NCBI GenBank assembly: GCA_963920635.1 | Contig: OY987298.1 | Location: 55,717,949-55,781,948 of the forward strand | DNA from: Pseudeuparius sepicola | Taxonomy: Eukaryota; Arthropoda; Insecta; Coleoptera; Anthribidae | Direction: 5' to 3' | Length of the DNA stretch: 64,000 nucleotides | Part shown: positions 48,104 through 58,594 of the stretch, piece by piece | Numbering within the stretch: the stretch's first letter is position 1 | Layout: every line of letters begins with the position of its first letter | Notes under the pieces: model-generated | What the model was told of the DNA's origin: nothing | The model's input: the letters and a program-made list of their open reading frames with translations, nothing else | Database searches by the model: none | Made by a program: the position numbers and the translations under genes

Positions 48104-48131
48104 TATAAAAGGGAAAACCCATTTCCTCAGT
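48104..48131 (+). promoter_or_regulatory. TATA-plus-initiator core promoter, degenerate unit 5
   Basis: TATAAAAG at 48,104 and TCAGT at 48,127; the start A is 25 bases from the first T of the TATA box. Confidence 0.5.
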
Positions 48132-48241
48132 CGTGCTGTTGCTCTTGATGGGCGAAGTTGTGTTTGTGAATTGGACAACACATTTTGTGACAAGTTTTTC
48201 CGAGAAACGTAAACATTTTCTTGGTATTTGTTGAACGGGTG

Positions 48242-48264
48242 TATAAACCTTCCACACTCTCAGT
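48242..48264 (+). promoter_or_regulatory. TATA-like plus initiator, degenerate unit 6, nearest PolB
   Basis: TATAAAC at 48,242 and TCAGT at 48,260. The spacing is short, so activity is uncertain. It lies about 350 bases before the PolB start, with no other initiator between. Confidence 0.4.
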
Positions 48265-48540
48265 CGTGCTGTTGCTCTTCTAAGCAGATTTTGTGACTTG
48301 TTTAGACCACGCGTTCCTTAAATCGTAAACAATCACAGTGTGTTCAAAATTTTTTAACGGGTTATCAAATACTTTAACCTAGTATTACCCTCTTAGCGAC
48401 AGTTCCCCAGGTTGAAGTATGCATACAAGTTAGAAAAAGTATTCCTTTCTAGGTTGAGCTAAGGAGAAGAACGTCTACGACGTCGGTTGGTAAGTTGATA
48501 AGGACGGCTAGGGTTGGTGAGTTTTTTCAGGGGTAGAAAA

Positions 48541-48603
48541 CACGAATTTCGTCTTATTGAGACCTGTTCCCGGAAATAAGCTTTTTTCTGGTCGAGCATC
48601 TCG
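48541..48603 (+). repeat. Monomer remnant touching the PolB start
   Basis: CACGAATTTCGTCTTATTGAG, AATAAGCTTTTTTCTGGT and GAGCATCTC follow the order of the monomer core. The monomer family thus reaches within 12 bases of the ATG at 48,615 and probably formed the leader. Confidence 0.65.
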
Positions 48604-48614
48604 AAACTTGAACC

Positions 48615-51600
48615 ATGCCGACAGATGCTCTAAAGGCCTTATACTTGAAGATTACTAGTATATTGAGCCTACTTCAGTCATCCTACAGCGGCGAAACTGC
48701 TCAAGATGGTCTTCGTCAATGCACAAAGGCAGTTCGACATATAAAACATCAGTTAAAATCTGCAAAGTCCATTGGTGAGAAGCAAAAATTAATAACAACT
48801 TTGGCTAACGTGAAAACACTGCGTACCCAAATTAAACAAGAACTTAAACATGGAGCTGGAGCATCTAGTAAAGAAACGGCAAAAAAACGTGTAAGCTGGG
48901 GTGATTTGGATTCAGCATTTGCCTGCCGTATTCGAACTGGTGTCATCTCTAATCTTAAGCACAAGGCCCCCGCGATTTCCTGGACGACTGTTTTGCTTTG
49001 TTCAAGCGACGTGTTGCCAACGTCTTAAAAAAGGAAGAGGCGGTTAAGATCAATGCAGTGTTCGGTCGACTATTTGTGCTGCAGAAGGTCGACAGGGTTA
49101 TTGAGGAGATGAAATATTTTACAACATCTAACGCGCCTGTCTACCGAGATACTGACTTAAATCGATGGTTCAAACACCATGTAGCAACGCCGATTTTGAC
49201 GCAGCTTGAAGAATTCCAAGAAAGGGAATCTGGTTGGGCGTTGAAGGCTATTGCGAACTTGGGGGTAAATATAAATAAGTTTACTCCCCTGTTAGGATCA
49301 GCATACATAGAGCTACCTGAACCAGTAAAGGCAAAACAGGCATGTATCAACGTGAAGAATGAGGACGACCTTTGCTTTGCCTGGGCTGTGACTTCAGCCC
49401 TGTATCCAGTTGAGAAACATCCTCAGCGAATAACCAAGTACCCTCACCCATCATCTGTTTTGAATTTGAATGGAATTCGGTTTCCAATGACCATTAAACA
49501 GATTCCAACATTTGAAAAACTGAACAACATATCCATAAACGTTTACATTCTGCAAAAGCGTCGAAACAAGCTCCACACCTTGCCTATGTACATCACTAAA
49601 AATAAAGTAGACAAACATGTTAATCTTCTAATGGTACAGAATGTCTATTATGATGAGGATAATGAAGAAGGAAGTAATGATAGCTCACCTATTCAATATC
49701 ATTTTTGTTGGATCAAAGACCTCTCTCGCCTTGTTTCATCTCAGCTGAGCAAACACGAAACGAAAAAATTCTTTTGTGATCGATGTCTGCATTACTTTTA
49801 TTCGAAGGAAAAACTAACAACACATTACGAAGATTGCAAAAATATGAACGACTACAAAGTTAGGATGCCAAGCGAAGATCGCAAACACCTTAAATTTACT
49901 AATTACAAAAATAAGGAGAAGGTTCTCTTCATAATTTATGCAGATATAGAAAGCCTCCTTAAAGCAACAAATGATAACAATAAATACCAAGAACACGTAC
50001 CGTGCAGCGTTGCTTACTATGTCAAATGTAGTTACGATGACAGCTTGTCATTCTACAGATCATACAATGGGCTGGATTGTATGGAATGGTTTTCTAAAGA
50101 ACTGAGAGGAGTGGCTGAGGATATAGAGACAGTTTTTCTGTGCCCTATACCGATGGACAGGTTAACAGCGGAGCAAACGATGAGCTTTAATCTTGCGACA
50201 ATTTGTCACATGTGTGAAAAATCCTTCATAGGAAAGAAAGTTAGAGATCATTGCCATTTAACGGGAAAGTTCCGAGGCGCTGCCCACGAAGATTGTAATA
50301 TAAATTACCAAGACAGTCACGTTGTACCAATAGTCTTCCACAATCTCTCAGGTTACGATGCACATTTTGTGATCAAGAGCGTAGCTAAGGATATTGATGG
50401 GCGTGTAGAGTTGCTTCCTCTTAACAAAGAAAAATATATATCTTTCACCAAACATATTCCTGAAAATCTAGTGAAATTCCGATTTATCGATAGTTTCCGT
50501 TTTATGTCTGCAGGATTAGATTCTTTAGTCTCCAATCTTTCTGAATACCCAATCCTCCGAGACAATTTTTCCAATCTTCCCGAATCACGTTTTAAACTTC
50601 TTACACGGAAAGGTGTATTTCCATATGATTTTATAGATTGTATGGAGAAATTAGACTACAGTCAGCTACCCCCTAAAGACTGTTTTTATAACAAACTTGA
50701 GGAGAGATCGATATATGAAAAAGAGTATGTCCATGCACAGAAAGTGTGGGGTGAATTTGAGTGCAAAACTTTAAAGGATTATGCCGACCTATATCTAAAA
50801 ACTGATGTATTACTTCTAGCTGATGTATACGAAGCATTTAGAGCTAGCTGTATCAGAACTCATAAACTGGATCCTGCTCACTACTACACATTGCCTGGGT
50901 ACACTTGGGATTCGATGTTAATGTATACAAAAGTGGAGTTGGAGTTGCTTACGGATATCGATCAAGTAATGTTTATCGAGAGAGGAATCCGCGGAGGACT
51001 CAGCCAATGTTCTAAACGACGCGCCACTGCCAATAAAAATACATGCCCAACTATGACCCTCAGAAACCTACGACATATTTAAGTTACTTTGATGTTAACA
51101 ATCAATATGGGTGGGCTATATCACAGGCTCTTCCCTTCGGTGGATTTAGATGGTTAGATGATAGGGAGATTCAGGGATTGAATATTGCAAAATTGGCAGA
51201 CAATTCTAGCACTGGGTATTTCCTAGAAGTTGATCTAGAGTATCCCGAGGCCCTTCACGATAATCACAAAGATATACCTTTCTGTCCAGAACATAGACAA
51301 GGGAGTAAAACAGATATAAAACTAATGGCTACACTTTACACCAAAGAAAAATACGTGATACATTACAGAGCGCTTAAACAAGCTCTTAATCACGGTTTGG
51401 TCTTAAGGAAAATCCACAGAATTTTAAAGTTTAAACAGTCACCTTGGTTAAAAAGCTACATAGATCTCAACACGAAACTTCGCGCCCAAGCCACCAGTGC
51501 ATTTGAAAAAGATCGTTTCAAACTACTAAACAACGCTGTCTTTGGAAAAACAATGGAAACGTTCGGAAACATTCTGTGGTAAAGCTGCTCAATAAGTGGG

Positions 51601-52308
51601 AAGGACGATATGGTGCGAAGGCATTTATCGCAAAACCGGAATTTAAAACGGCGACTATTCTTGAAGAAAACCTCGTAATAATTGAACTAAATAAATTGGA
51701 AGCCCGAATTTGGAAATAACTGCACGATTTTATATACAGACACAGATTCATTAATATACGAAATTCGAAACAAAGATATTTATGAGGTAATTCGTAGAGA
51801 TTGCCACAAGTATTTTGATACTAGCGACTTCCCCCCAGAAAATCATTACGGCATACCACTTGTCAACAAAAAGGTACTAGGAATGATGAAAGAAGACAAC
51901 AATGGTTGTATTATGACTGATTTTGTGGGGCTGCGATCTAAAATGTACACATTAAAAATTGTAAGAACCATAGAAGATGAGCAAAACCAGAAGTTGAAGT
52001 TGGAGAAAGATGGCTTTACACAGGATGAAATCCTAGAAGTTCTGAAAGAAGGGGGAATTACTAAAAGGTAAAGGGTATTAAGAAGGGTGTTATAAAGAGA
52101 AAAATAAATTTTGAAGACTATGTGCAATGTTTAGAAGAAAATATTGAAAAATCTGTTAATCAAAATATAATCAAATCAGAAAAGCATAACGTATACTCCA
52201 TTACACAAGAAAAAATCGCTCTAAGCCCTCACGACGACAAACGATATATTTTACCAGAAAGTTATGAAACACTCCCGTGGGGTCATTATTCCCAAATGCA
52301 AATAGGAT
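48615..52308 (+). pseudogene. Polinton-type protein-primed DNA polymerase B, broken
   Basis: Intact members copy the element's DNA from a protein primer. The ATG at 48,615 follows the last monomer remnant. Visible parts in order are a basic N-terminal region (48,615-49,770), a C2H2-like finger (CDRC...H...C, 49,775-49,840), exonuclease motif I (ADIES, ~49,940), an endonuclease VII-like CxxC...RDHCHLTGKFRG insert (~50,204-50,310), exo II (HNLSGYD, ~50,340), exo III (YLKTDVLLLAD, ~50,792), motif A ([10 protein letters not shown], 51,085), motif B ([10 protein letters not shown], ~51,520), motif C (YTDTDS, 51,733-51,750) and a family-type end (ALSPHDDKRYILP). The frame changes at a C5 run (48,967-48,971), near 51,035, near 51,558 and near 52,066. 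Near 51,706 the frame also changes and about 25-35 residues before motif C are missing. It is a pseudogene. Confidence 0.93.
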
Positions 52309-53475
52309 AGAATTGTCTTTGTTATCACCTCTAACAAAATTTTATTAAAAAATTGAGGAAAGGGTAAACTGCGAGAAAGTCAAACGAAAATCACATGCCA
52401 ACCATGACATAAATGATAAGTTTTATATAATTATAGGTATAGAAATTTATTACCTATTATAAATTTAATGTTAATTACCAGATAGGGTTATAAAGTATTG
52501 TTGCTTATTATATGGGTTAAAAAATATATTATAGTTTATATATAATTATTAAACCTATTTATAAATGTATGATAATTGTACTATAGCGTAGATTTAGTTA
52601 TATAAGTTTAAAAGTGGTAAAATGAGTAAAACAAATGGGTGAGTCTGCAATCACAATGGGATATGGGAACATGGGAAGGAAAAATCTAAAGGTTATAAGT
52701 AAAGCAAGAAATCCGTCATCAACGAAAATTGCAGTGTCAAAGAGAAGATTTGGAGAAACACTCCCATGGATCCATTTTTCTACAAATGTCTAGATAACAT
52801 AAGAAAAAAATATTTAAATAAGTTAGAACGTATTGCATTATACAACAATTATCTGTAATAAAATTTATTAAATAATATGTTTGATTATACATGGATTAGG
52901 CCTATGGGGGAAACCATGTAAAAAAAAGCGCACCTTGCATTCTACCTCTAAGGTGGTGGGGAAATGAATGCATATGAACCATGTACGATTGCTTATCGCA
53001 ATTTTTAAGTTATAAAGTGGATATAAGGTGCATAGAAGACAGAAATCTTCAAAAATTAAGTGCAGCTTGTTAGATTTTTTATCCACAATCACTACTGTAA
53101 CAGATAAAATAAACTACCTACCATGAATGTGAGTTGTCGTAAATACAATCTTGTTCGATATGCATGGAACACATAGCAGATCAAATCATACACATCTATC
53201 AAAAATAAGCACAAATACTGTTAAAAACCCGATTTGTTGAACCAATCAATAATTAGTAATGATCAACAATTATTTGTATATTTTTAGATCACTGTCGTTA
53301 AAACCTTGTTGTTTGTTGTATTGGTATTTGACCTATTACTAATCCGTCATTGGTGTATTGGATGAGTGTGATGGTAATTATCAAAAGCTTATACATTTTC
53401 CGATCACAGAGCATCTCTATCACGGTATCAATAATTTCTTTTTATGCTCGCCCCCGTGGCTAAATTTTCATAGGG
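52309..53475. other. Polinton interior after PolB, no gene seen
   Basis: AT-rich sequence with short chance frames only. No poly(A) signal is clearly tied to the polymerase, although AATAAA-like words occur (for example 52,856-52,862). Confidence 0.45.
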
Positions 53476-53479
53476 GTAT

Positions 53480-53722
53480 CCATAATCATTGATGGTATTC
53501 AATGATATTCCATGGCATTCGATGGTCTTCCATGGTATTCGGTGGTATTCCATGATCTTTGATAGTATTCCATGGTATTCGAGGGCATTTGATGGTATTC
53601 GGTGGTATTCCATGATCTTTGATAGTATTCCATGGTATTCGATGGCATTTGATGGTCTTCCATGGTATTCGATGGTATTCCATGGTCTTTGATGACATTC
53701 CATGGTATTCGATGGTATTTTT
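53480..53722. repeat. Minisatellite based on ATGGTATTCG, 10-bp units
   Basis: About 24 units of the type ATGGTATTCG/ATGGTATTCC, with a repeated ~70-bp higher-order block (TTTGATAGTATTCCATGG twice). Because of the short unit, frames stay open on both strands; they are not genes. Confidence 0.85.
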
Positions 53723-53995
53723 CAGAGTCGTTTAGTCGTTTTCAGAGTCGTTTTTCGAGTCGTCTAGTCGTTTTCCGGAGTCGTTTAGTCGTTTTTCCGA
53801 GTCGTCTAGTCGTTTTCCAGAGTCGTTTAGTCGTTTTCCAGAGTTGTTTTTCGAGTCGTCTAGTCGTTTTCCGAGTCGTTTAGTCGTTTTCAGAGTCGGT
53901 TTTCGAGTCGTCTAGTCTTTTTCAGAGTCGTTTAGTAGTTTTTCGAGTCGTCTAGTCGTTTTTCAGAGTCGCCCAGTCGATTTTTCAAGTCGCTT
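53723..53995. repeat. Minisatellite based on GAGTCGTnTAGTCGTTTTC
   Basis: Units of about 17-36 bp built from CGAGTCGTCTAGTCG and CAGAGTCGTTTAGTCG alternate some 12 times. It directly abuts the ATGGTATTCG array and ends 35 bp before the right inverted repeat. Confidence 0.85.
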
Positions 53996-54029
53996 AGACG
54001 CTTTAAGCTCTTTCTTGGTAGGATAAGGG

Positions 54030-55931
54030 ACAGAATGAACTATCCCTGTCGCGCGTTATTCCCAAACATGCTTCTTCCTGGGGGTTCTTTATTCATTGGA
54101 ATTTTCAGTTACGATACGCCAAAAACCGGCCTTTGAGTTTACGTGGATAGCAATGTTGCCGAATGGCCTCTCACACGATATTGCAAGTTGAAATTGGACG
54201 AAGCTGTACATATACTGTTTAAACACGTATACGTGTATTAAAATTCAAACATACAGGATGTTCCAGTTGTAAATATCATAAATCTCATCCTCATGGTAGA
54301 AAATGTCACTTTAAGCAAAAAAGTTACTAACATAGCATCAACAATAATTAATAAGAACGATACAGGGCCTTCCCTAAGTACACCTTATAAAAAAATGTTG
54401 AGCTAAATTTTGACCAGGTCGCATTCACGCTCAGTAGATTTTTGAGTTTGCTTTTGTCTTAAAAGTTCATTTCAATACGCCATAATTGTTAGATGCTCAT
54501 ATTACCAATATCTGACACAAGCTACCATCAGATTTCATGGATCTATTATTGGGGATTTTTTAGGTGTGTACCACAGTAAAATAATATTGTAAAATCCTAA
54601 TGGGTATCTAGTTTTGAACTTTCATACACCTTCCACTGGATTGCCTTTTTGATTTTTCTTAGCTATAACTCGTTTATTCTCGACCCATTAATTGATTTTA
54701 AGAATGAAAAGTGTTGGATAATTTTGTTGCTCACCATTTTGATATATGGATTTTAATTAATATGAGGTCCAGTTTACAATATTTCACAACGCATTAGCTG
54801 TATTCATTAAAAACTAGTAATTTAATTGATAACTAATTCGTCAAAAGGACAATAGAATTTTGTTATATAGTTTATATTTAATTCGCATTTAATAGCAGCT
54901 CAGAAAACGAGGTCTGTTGTTGGGGCACACATAGTTTAACCGGCGGAGTGACGTCATGCTTTGGATTTTAATAACCTGGTTTTTATTAGAACCTCTAGCA
55001 ACAGTCTAGCATTTTATATTATCGTGATTTATACAATCCCAAGAGCAATATTTTCTATAAAAATGTTTCCAGTGCAAGTTGAATTTTCTGAGGAACGTTT
55101 CACGTTTAGTTTTACTTGTAACGTTTTGGGGGGTAGGTTGCTGGGCGAAAAATATTTCTTAAATTTTTTTAACAAGAAACGCGTTGCACAAAATTTGATG
55201 TAATTGCAGCTAGCGGTCTTTGAACTTGTTGATAATCGTGTGACGTCAGGGTATTTTTTATTTAAAAGTCAAAAACTGGAGAACTTTGCACCTCTTATAT
55301 TTTAGTCAACAAGTTAAGTCTGGTTTTCTAGGAATTGAAGTCGGGGTCATCTTCTTTAAAATTGAACTTACCTAAAATAGATGGTTATAAACTGGTTAAT
55401 GTGTGCCCCAAATTTAATGTCCACTTTCCTTTTGAGAAGCAGTCCTATTCTCTAAATATATGAAGATACGATGGGTTTTGATACACCCTTAGTTATATAT
55501 TAATTTATACTCTCATATGTATCTCAAATCTGATCTTTATTTCACTTTTCCTACAGAGTTTTTTATCGCCAGTACCGATGAGATCAGCGAGCTCGTTTCA
55601 TAGGCGCTTATTTCGACAAAGAGAAAGTACTTTTTCCGTGGAGTTAGTTTACGTACATATTCAACCGTATGCTGCTTTTTATAACAGGGTGTTAGGTTTT
55701 TATTAGTTGCGAGTCGTGACATGCCGCGGCTGGAGCGAAGGTCAACGGTCTGAGGGATAATGAAGGGCACCCCGGGGTTGAGAGCGAAGGTCAACGGTCG
55801 GCGAGCTCGGGCACCTTCGGTCGCGTCGGAGAAAGTCGGGCCGGAGAAATTTGGTCACGTTTTGACCACGTTTTAACCCCCATAAGAAATACATGGAGAA
55901 AGTGGGCTCGTACCGACATAGCCTATCTACT
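54030..55931 (-). repeat. Right terminal inverted repeat (1,902 bp)
   Basis: The mirror of 38,741-40,475, ending CCTATCTACT before CTGGAG. It is longer than the left arm mainly because of a 156-bp GC-rich block at 55,695-55,850. Confidence 0.88.
55695..55850. other. GC-rich block present only in the right inverted repeat
   Basis: Where the left arm has only a few bases (near 38,818-38,828), this arm has 156 bp of very GC-rich sequence with GCGAAGGTCAACGGTC twice (55,737 and 55,783). No coding. It is either a gain here or a loss from the left arm. Confidence 0.75.
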
Positions 55932-55937
55932 CTGGAG
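55932..55937 (+). repeat. Right 6-bp target-site duplication of the Polinton
   Basis: CTGGAG follows the terminal CT and equals 38,735-38,740. Confidence 0.85.
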
Positions 55938-56676
55938 ACTACTCTAGAATATTCCTTATGGCCAATGACAGATGCACAAATCATAAAGTTCTAGCAAATT
56001 TCTAGAAACTTATGGAAGCTCTACAGGGAAATCAATGAAAACTGAGTATAAGTGAAGAATCACCCTGTATATTAATATTTATTTGCGTCTTTGCCTTTCA
56101 TATATACCTAGTTGAAATGAGCAAAATATTGATTTTCCCAGTTGATTGCACTATCCGGTAACACGCCGTCAACTGTTTCGTGTGCTTCAATTTGCCTGAG
56201 TGTAGGTACATTTTAGTTTTCTATCAAGTGCAGAATAAGTGCAAACATATTGTTGTTTTAACTCTTAAAAGTTTATAGTTGAATATGTTTGTACTAATTT
56301 TGAGCAATGGGACAAGTTAGAAAAACATGTTAGAAAAACCACCAGTGGAAACGGAATCAGCCCGTGTACATATTATAACTATAATATTTGTATTAATTTG
56401 GTATTGTATAATATGCCTTGTCATTAGTTATTATTGGTCAAGTTATATCTTGTGTGGGAAATTTACGATATGTTGTGCAATGTTTACCAGCTGACCATCC
56501 ATAAGCGCCGCTAACTTATTAACACACGTAATTTGATCATTACTCGTATTTTCCATTCAATCTACACCATAACCCTTTTTGTAAAAAATATTTCTGCCTT
56601 TGTTCGTCAAGTTCGGTTCGCAGTGCAGGTTTCATAATGGTCGAATCTTTAATGAATTCAAACGATCTATACTTAC
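55938..56676. other. Probable intron between the Beat-like exon and the Polinton
   Basis: AT-rich non-coding sequence directly downstream (minus strand) of the donor at 56,676-56,671. A lone CACCCTGTATA at 56,062 is a possible MITE relic. Confidence 0.45.
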
Positions 56677-56810
56677 TTTTCTGCTATTCAAATACCAAGT
56701 CACGTTGATAGGAGGGAAGGACGCTGGAGTGGTGCAATTCCCCCTAACGGTGTACCCGTACTCGAGCGAATCTCGGCCAATCTGGAGGATCGGGTCCTCG
56801 TCTGGGATTT
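56677..56810 (-). CDS. Single exon of a Beat-like (Beaten path family) Ig-domain protein
   Basis: Beat proteins are arthropod secreted or membrane-bound Ig-domain proteins that bind Side receptors in axon guidance. On the minus strand a strong acceptor (TTTTTTTGTTGCAG) precedes this 134-bp exon and a donor (GTAAGT, 56,676-56,671) follows it. The translation carries PDEDPILQIGRD, EYGYTVRGNCTTPAS and PPINVTWYLN, matching the start of the second Ig domain in Beat proteins (G.....GNCT...S.PP...W..N), including the first conserved cysteine and tryptophan. The rest of the domain must lie on another exon, which I did not find in the window. It is more GC-rich than its surroundings. Another Ig-superfamily protein is possible. 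Confidence 0.72.
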
Positions 56811-57947
56811 CTGCAACAAAAAAAGGAATCTCGGTAAAATCGATTACCGCCCTCATAGTTTGAAAATCCAAAGTGCGAGTCGAATTCATGCATGGAGGGT
56901 ATGCTTAGCCGTTTGTGGGTAGAACTCTTATTATCGAGAATAGCGGGCCTCCACGGATTAGGTAGGTATAGGTATGCCAAATTTAAATAGGCTATATAGA
57001 AAATTATCACGTTTTAGACAAAAAAATTCATAGGAACCCAGGTTGGGAAACGATTAATGAAAAAGATAGGGGGTAATTAAATTTATTTATATATGCAGTG
57101 TATTCCATTTTAAGTGAGACCATCCATCATTTCAGAAGTCTCCAAAACAGGGATTATACCCCTAAAATTGCAAAACCATTATTAGTTATTAGCGTTATCG
57201 AAAATCTGACAAACATATCTTATTTTGCATTCTTGAAAATCGCAAGGTACATAGCAATTTTCATCAAAAATATTCAATGTTAAAGTTTTTACAACAGGGT
57301 CAACTTTGCAATACGAAGTTTTGAATTTTTTTCAAAAAAATATGTAAATTCTTTTATTTGTTTTTAGATTGTAATATAACTTTATTGCCCTGCGAAAATT
57401 TCTCTTTGTTAAGTCGATAAACGATGCTAACCGTTAATTAATCAAGTTCTAGTAGATGAAAGCTTATATTTAATACAAAAACGCCTTCTACTAAACCTTC
57501 GTGTAACCTTAAATATTTTTCGATTTTTTTGACTTGAGGCTACTAGATTTTTATTTATGGCATAAAATAAATATATAGTTTAGGCCCAAAGACCACATAC
57601 TTGAAGTGATTTATATCAGAGAATTATTTACCAGTGTAATCAAATCATCCGCAAGGAGAATTCCAAAGGGTAGCGGAAAACAATCGCAAAAGAAACAAAT
57701 AAATAATAAGTGATTCAAGTTACAGTTTTCACAAACATAACACTTTTTTATATCTTCTGTCCAAATAGAAATCTAAAGGTGTCAGTTTAGTCCCGGAGAG
57801 ATAGGCATAAACAGACGGAATAAACAAACATTTTTACTCCCATTTTTTTATAGAAAAGTGTAGGTTTTGAGCAGAAAACGTAATATGTCACACACGCAAC
57901 CTCACCAGCAACACGAAACATACAGCGTTTTGAGATATAGATATATA
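56811..57947. other. Probable upstream intron of the Beat-like gene; no exon seen
   Basis: AT-rich sequence with no further Ig-like exon on the minus strand. A pyrimidine-rich tract just upstream of the acceptor fits an intron end. Confidence 0.4.
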
Positions 57948-58594
57948 GAGGGTGTTTCAAAAGTAAGCGTTAACCTTTTGGGGGCGTGATCCTGGAATAA
58001 AAATAAGACAAAAAAATCCTATCAATGCGGGTCCGGAAATGTTTATTTTAGCCCTTAACCCTCGCCTTAACCTTTCCGGTATGTGACGCCCTTGATTAAA
58101 ATTTTTAAATTCAGAATCGCGTTTCAAAATTTTATTGTTAACATGCAGTTTCGGAAATATTGAGTAAAAACTCCCTCAGGGTGCCCCATTCGAAGGGGCG
58201 TAGCTGCTTTAGAAAGCATTTCCGGACCTACATTGTTAGGAACTTTTTGTCTTATTTTTAACCGAAGTTATGATCACTATGGTCGATGGCTGCAACACTA
58301 AAAAAATCAAAAATTTGCGAATATCTCGAAAAGGGTTAGGAATAGGGTACACGTTATATTCAGGAAAAAGATTTGGAATTTAATATGGAACCAAATGGTG
58401 TAATAATATATAGGGTCTTCTATTTGAAATAACAAAGTTGCTATCAACTTCCAGTATAACCGGAAGTGATCGGAAGTTGAAAATATTTTAGAAAGACAGT
58501 TTACAACCTGTTATATAAGTGGCCAAAATTTCAAATTAAAATTCGCAGTCCTTCCCCGTAAACTTCTAATGAACCACTTACGTGAATCACCCTG
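57948..58594. mobile_element. ~647-bp TA-flanked MITE, partly palindromic
   Basis: GAGGGTGTTTCAAAAGTAAG at the left and (inverted) CAGGGTGATTCACGTAAGTG at the right, with TA at 57,946-57,947 and 58,595-58,596. 57,980-58,070 and 58,210-58,285 are inverted (TTTTTGTCTTATTTTTA, TTTCCGGACC). It is diverged but the same class as the other CAGGGTG elements. Confidence 0.65.

Larger units (their letters stand above)
48057..48300 (+). repeat. Two shorter promoter-like units, 133 bp apart
   Basis: Both contain AAACATTTTCTTGG, a TATA-like box and CTCAGTCGTGCTGTTGCTCTT, so they are diverged relatives of the 265-bp monomers. TCAGT lies at 48,127-48,131 and 48,260-48,264. Confidence 0.7.
38741..55931 (+). 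mobile_element. Polinton/Maverick-type element, 17,191 bp, decayed
   Basis: Known hallmarks of Polintons are 15-20 kb length, long inverted repeats, AG termini, a 6-bp target duplication and a protein-primed DNA polymerase B. All are seen here: AGTAGATAGGCTATG at the left end, its exact complement at the right, CTGGAG on each side, ~1.7-1.9-kb inverted repeats and one PolB gene. Integrase, ATPase, protease and capsid genes were not found in any frame. The interior instead holds several unrelated tandem arrays, a nested MITE and a Penelope-like fragment. The polymerase is broken, so this copy cannot move by itself. Confidence 0.88.

Noticed and set aside
48960..51060. Programmed frameshifting in the polymerase
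   Set aside because: There are about five frame changes plus an internal deletion before motif C. Recoding cannot explain the deletion, so decay is simpler.
53428..53883. Several long frames on both strands
   Set aside because: They are produced by short-period minisatellites that lack stop codons.
38741..55931. Chance segmental inverted duplication around a polymerase
   Set aside because: Both outer boundaries coincide with AG/CT ends and identical 6-bp flanks, which a segmental duplication would not produce.
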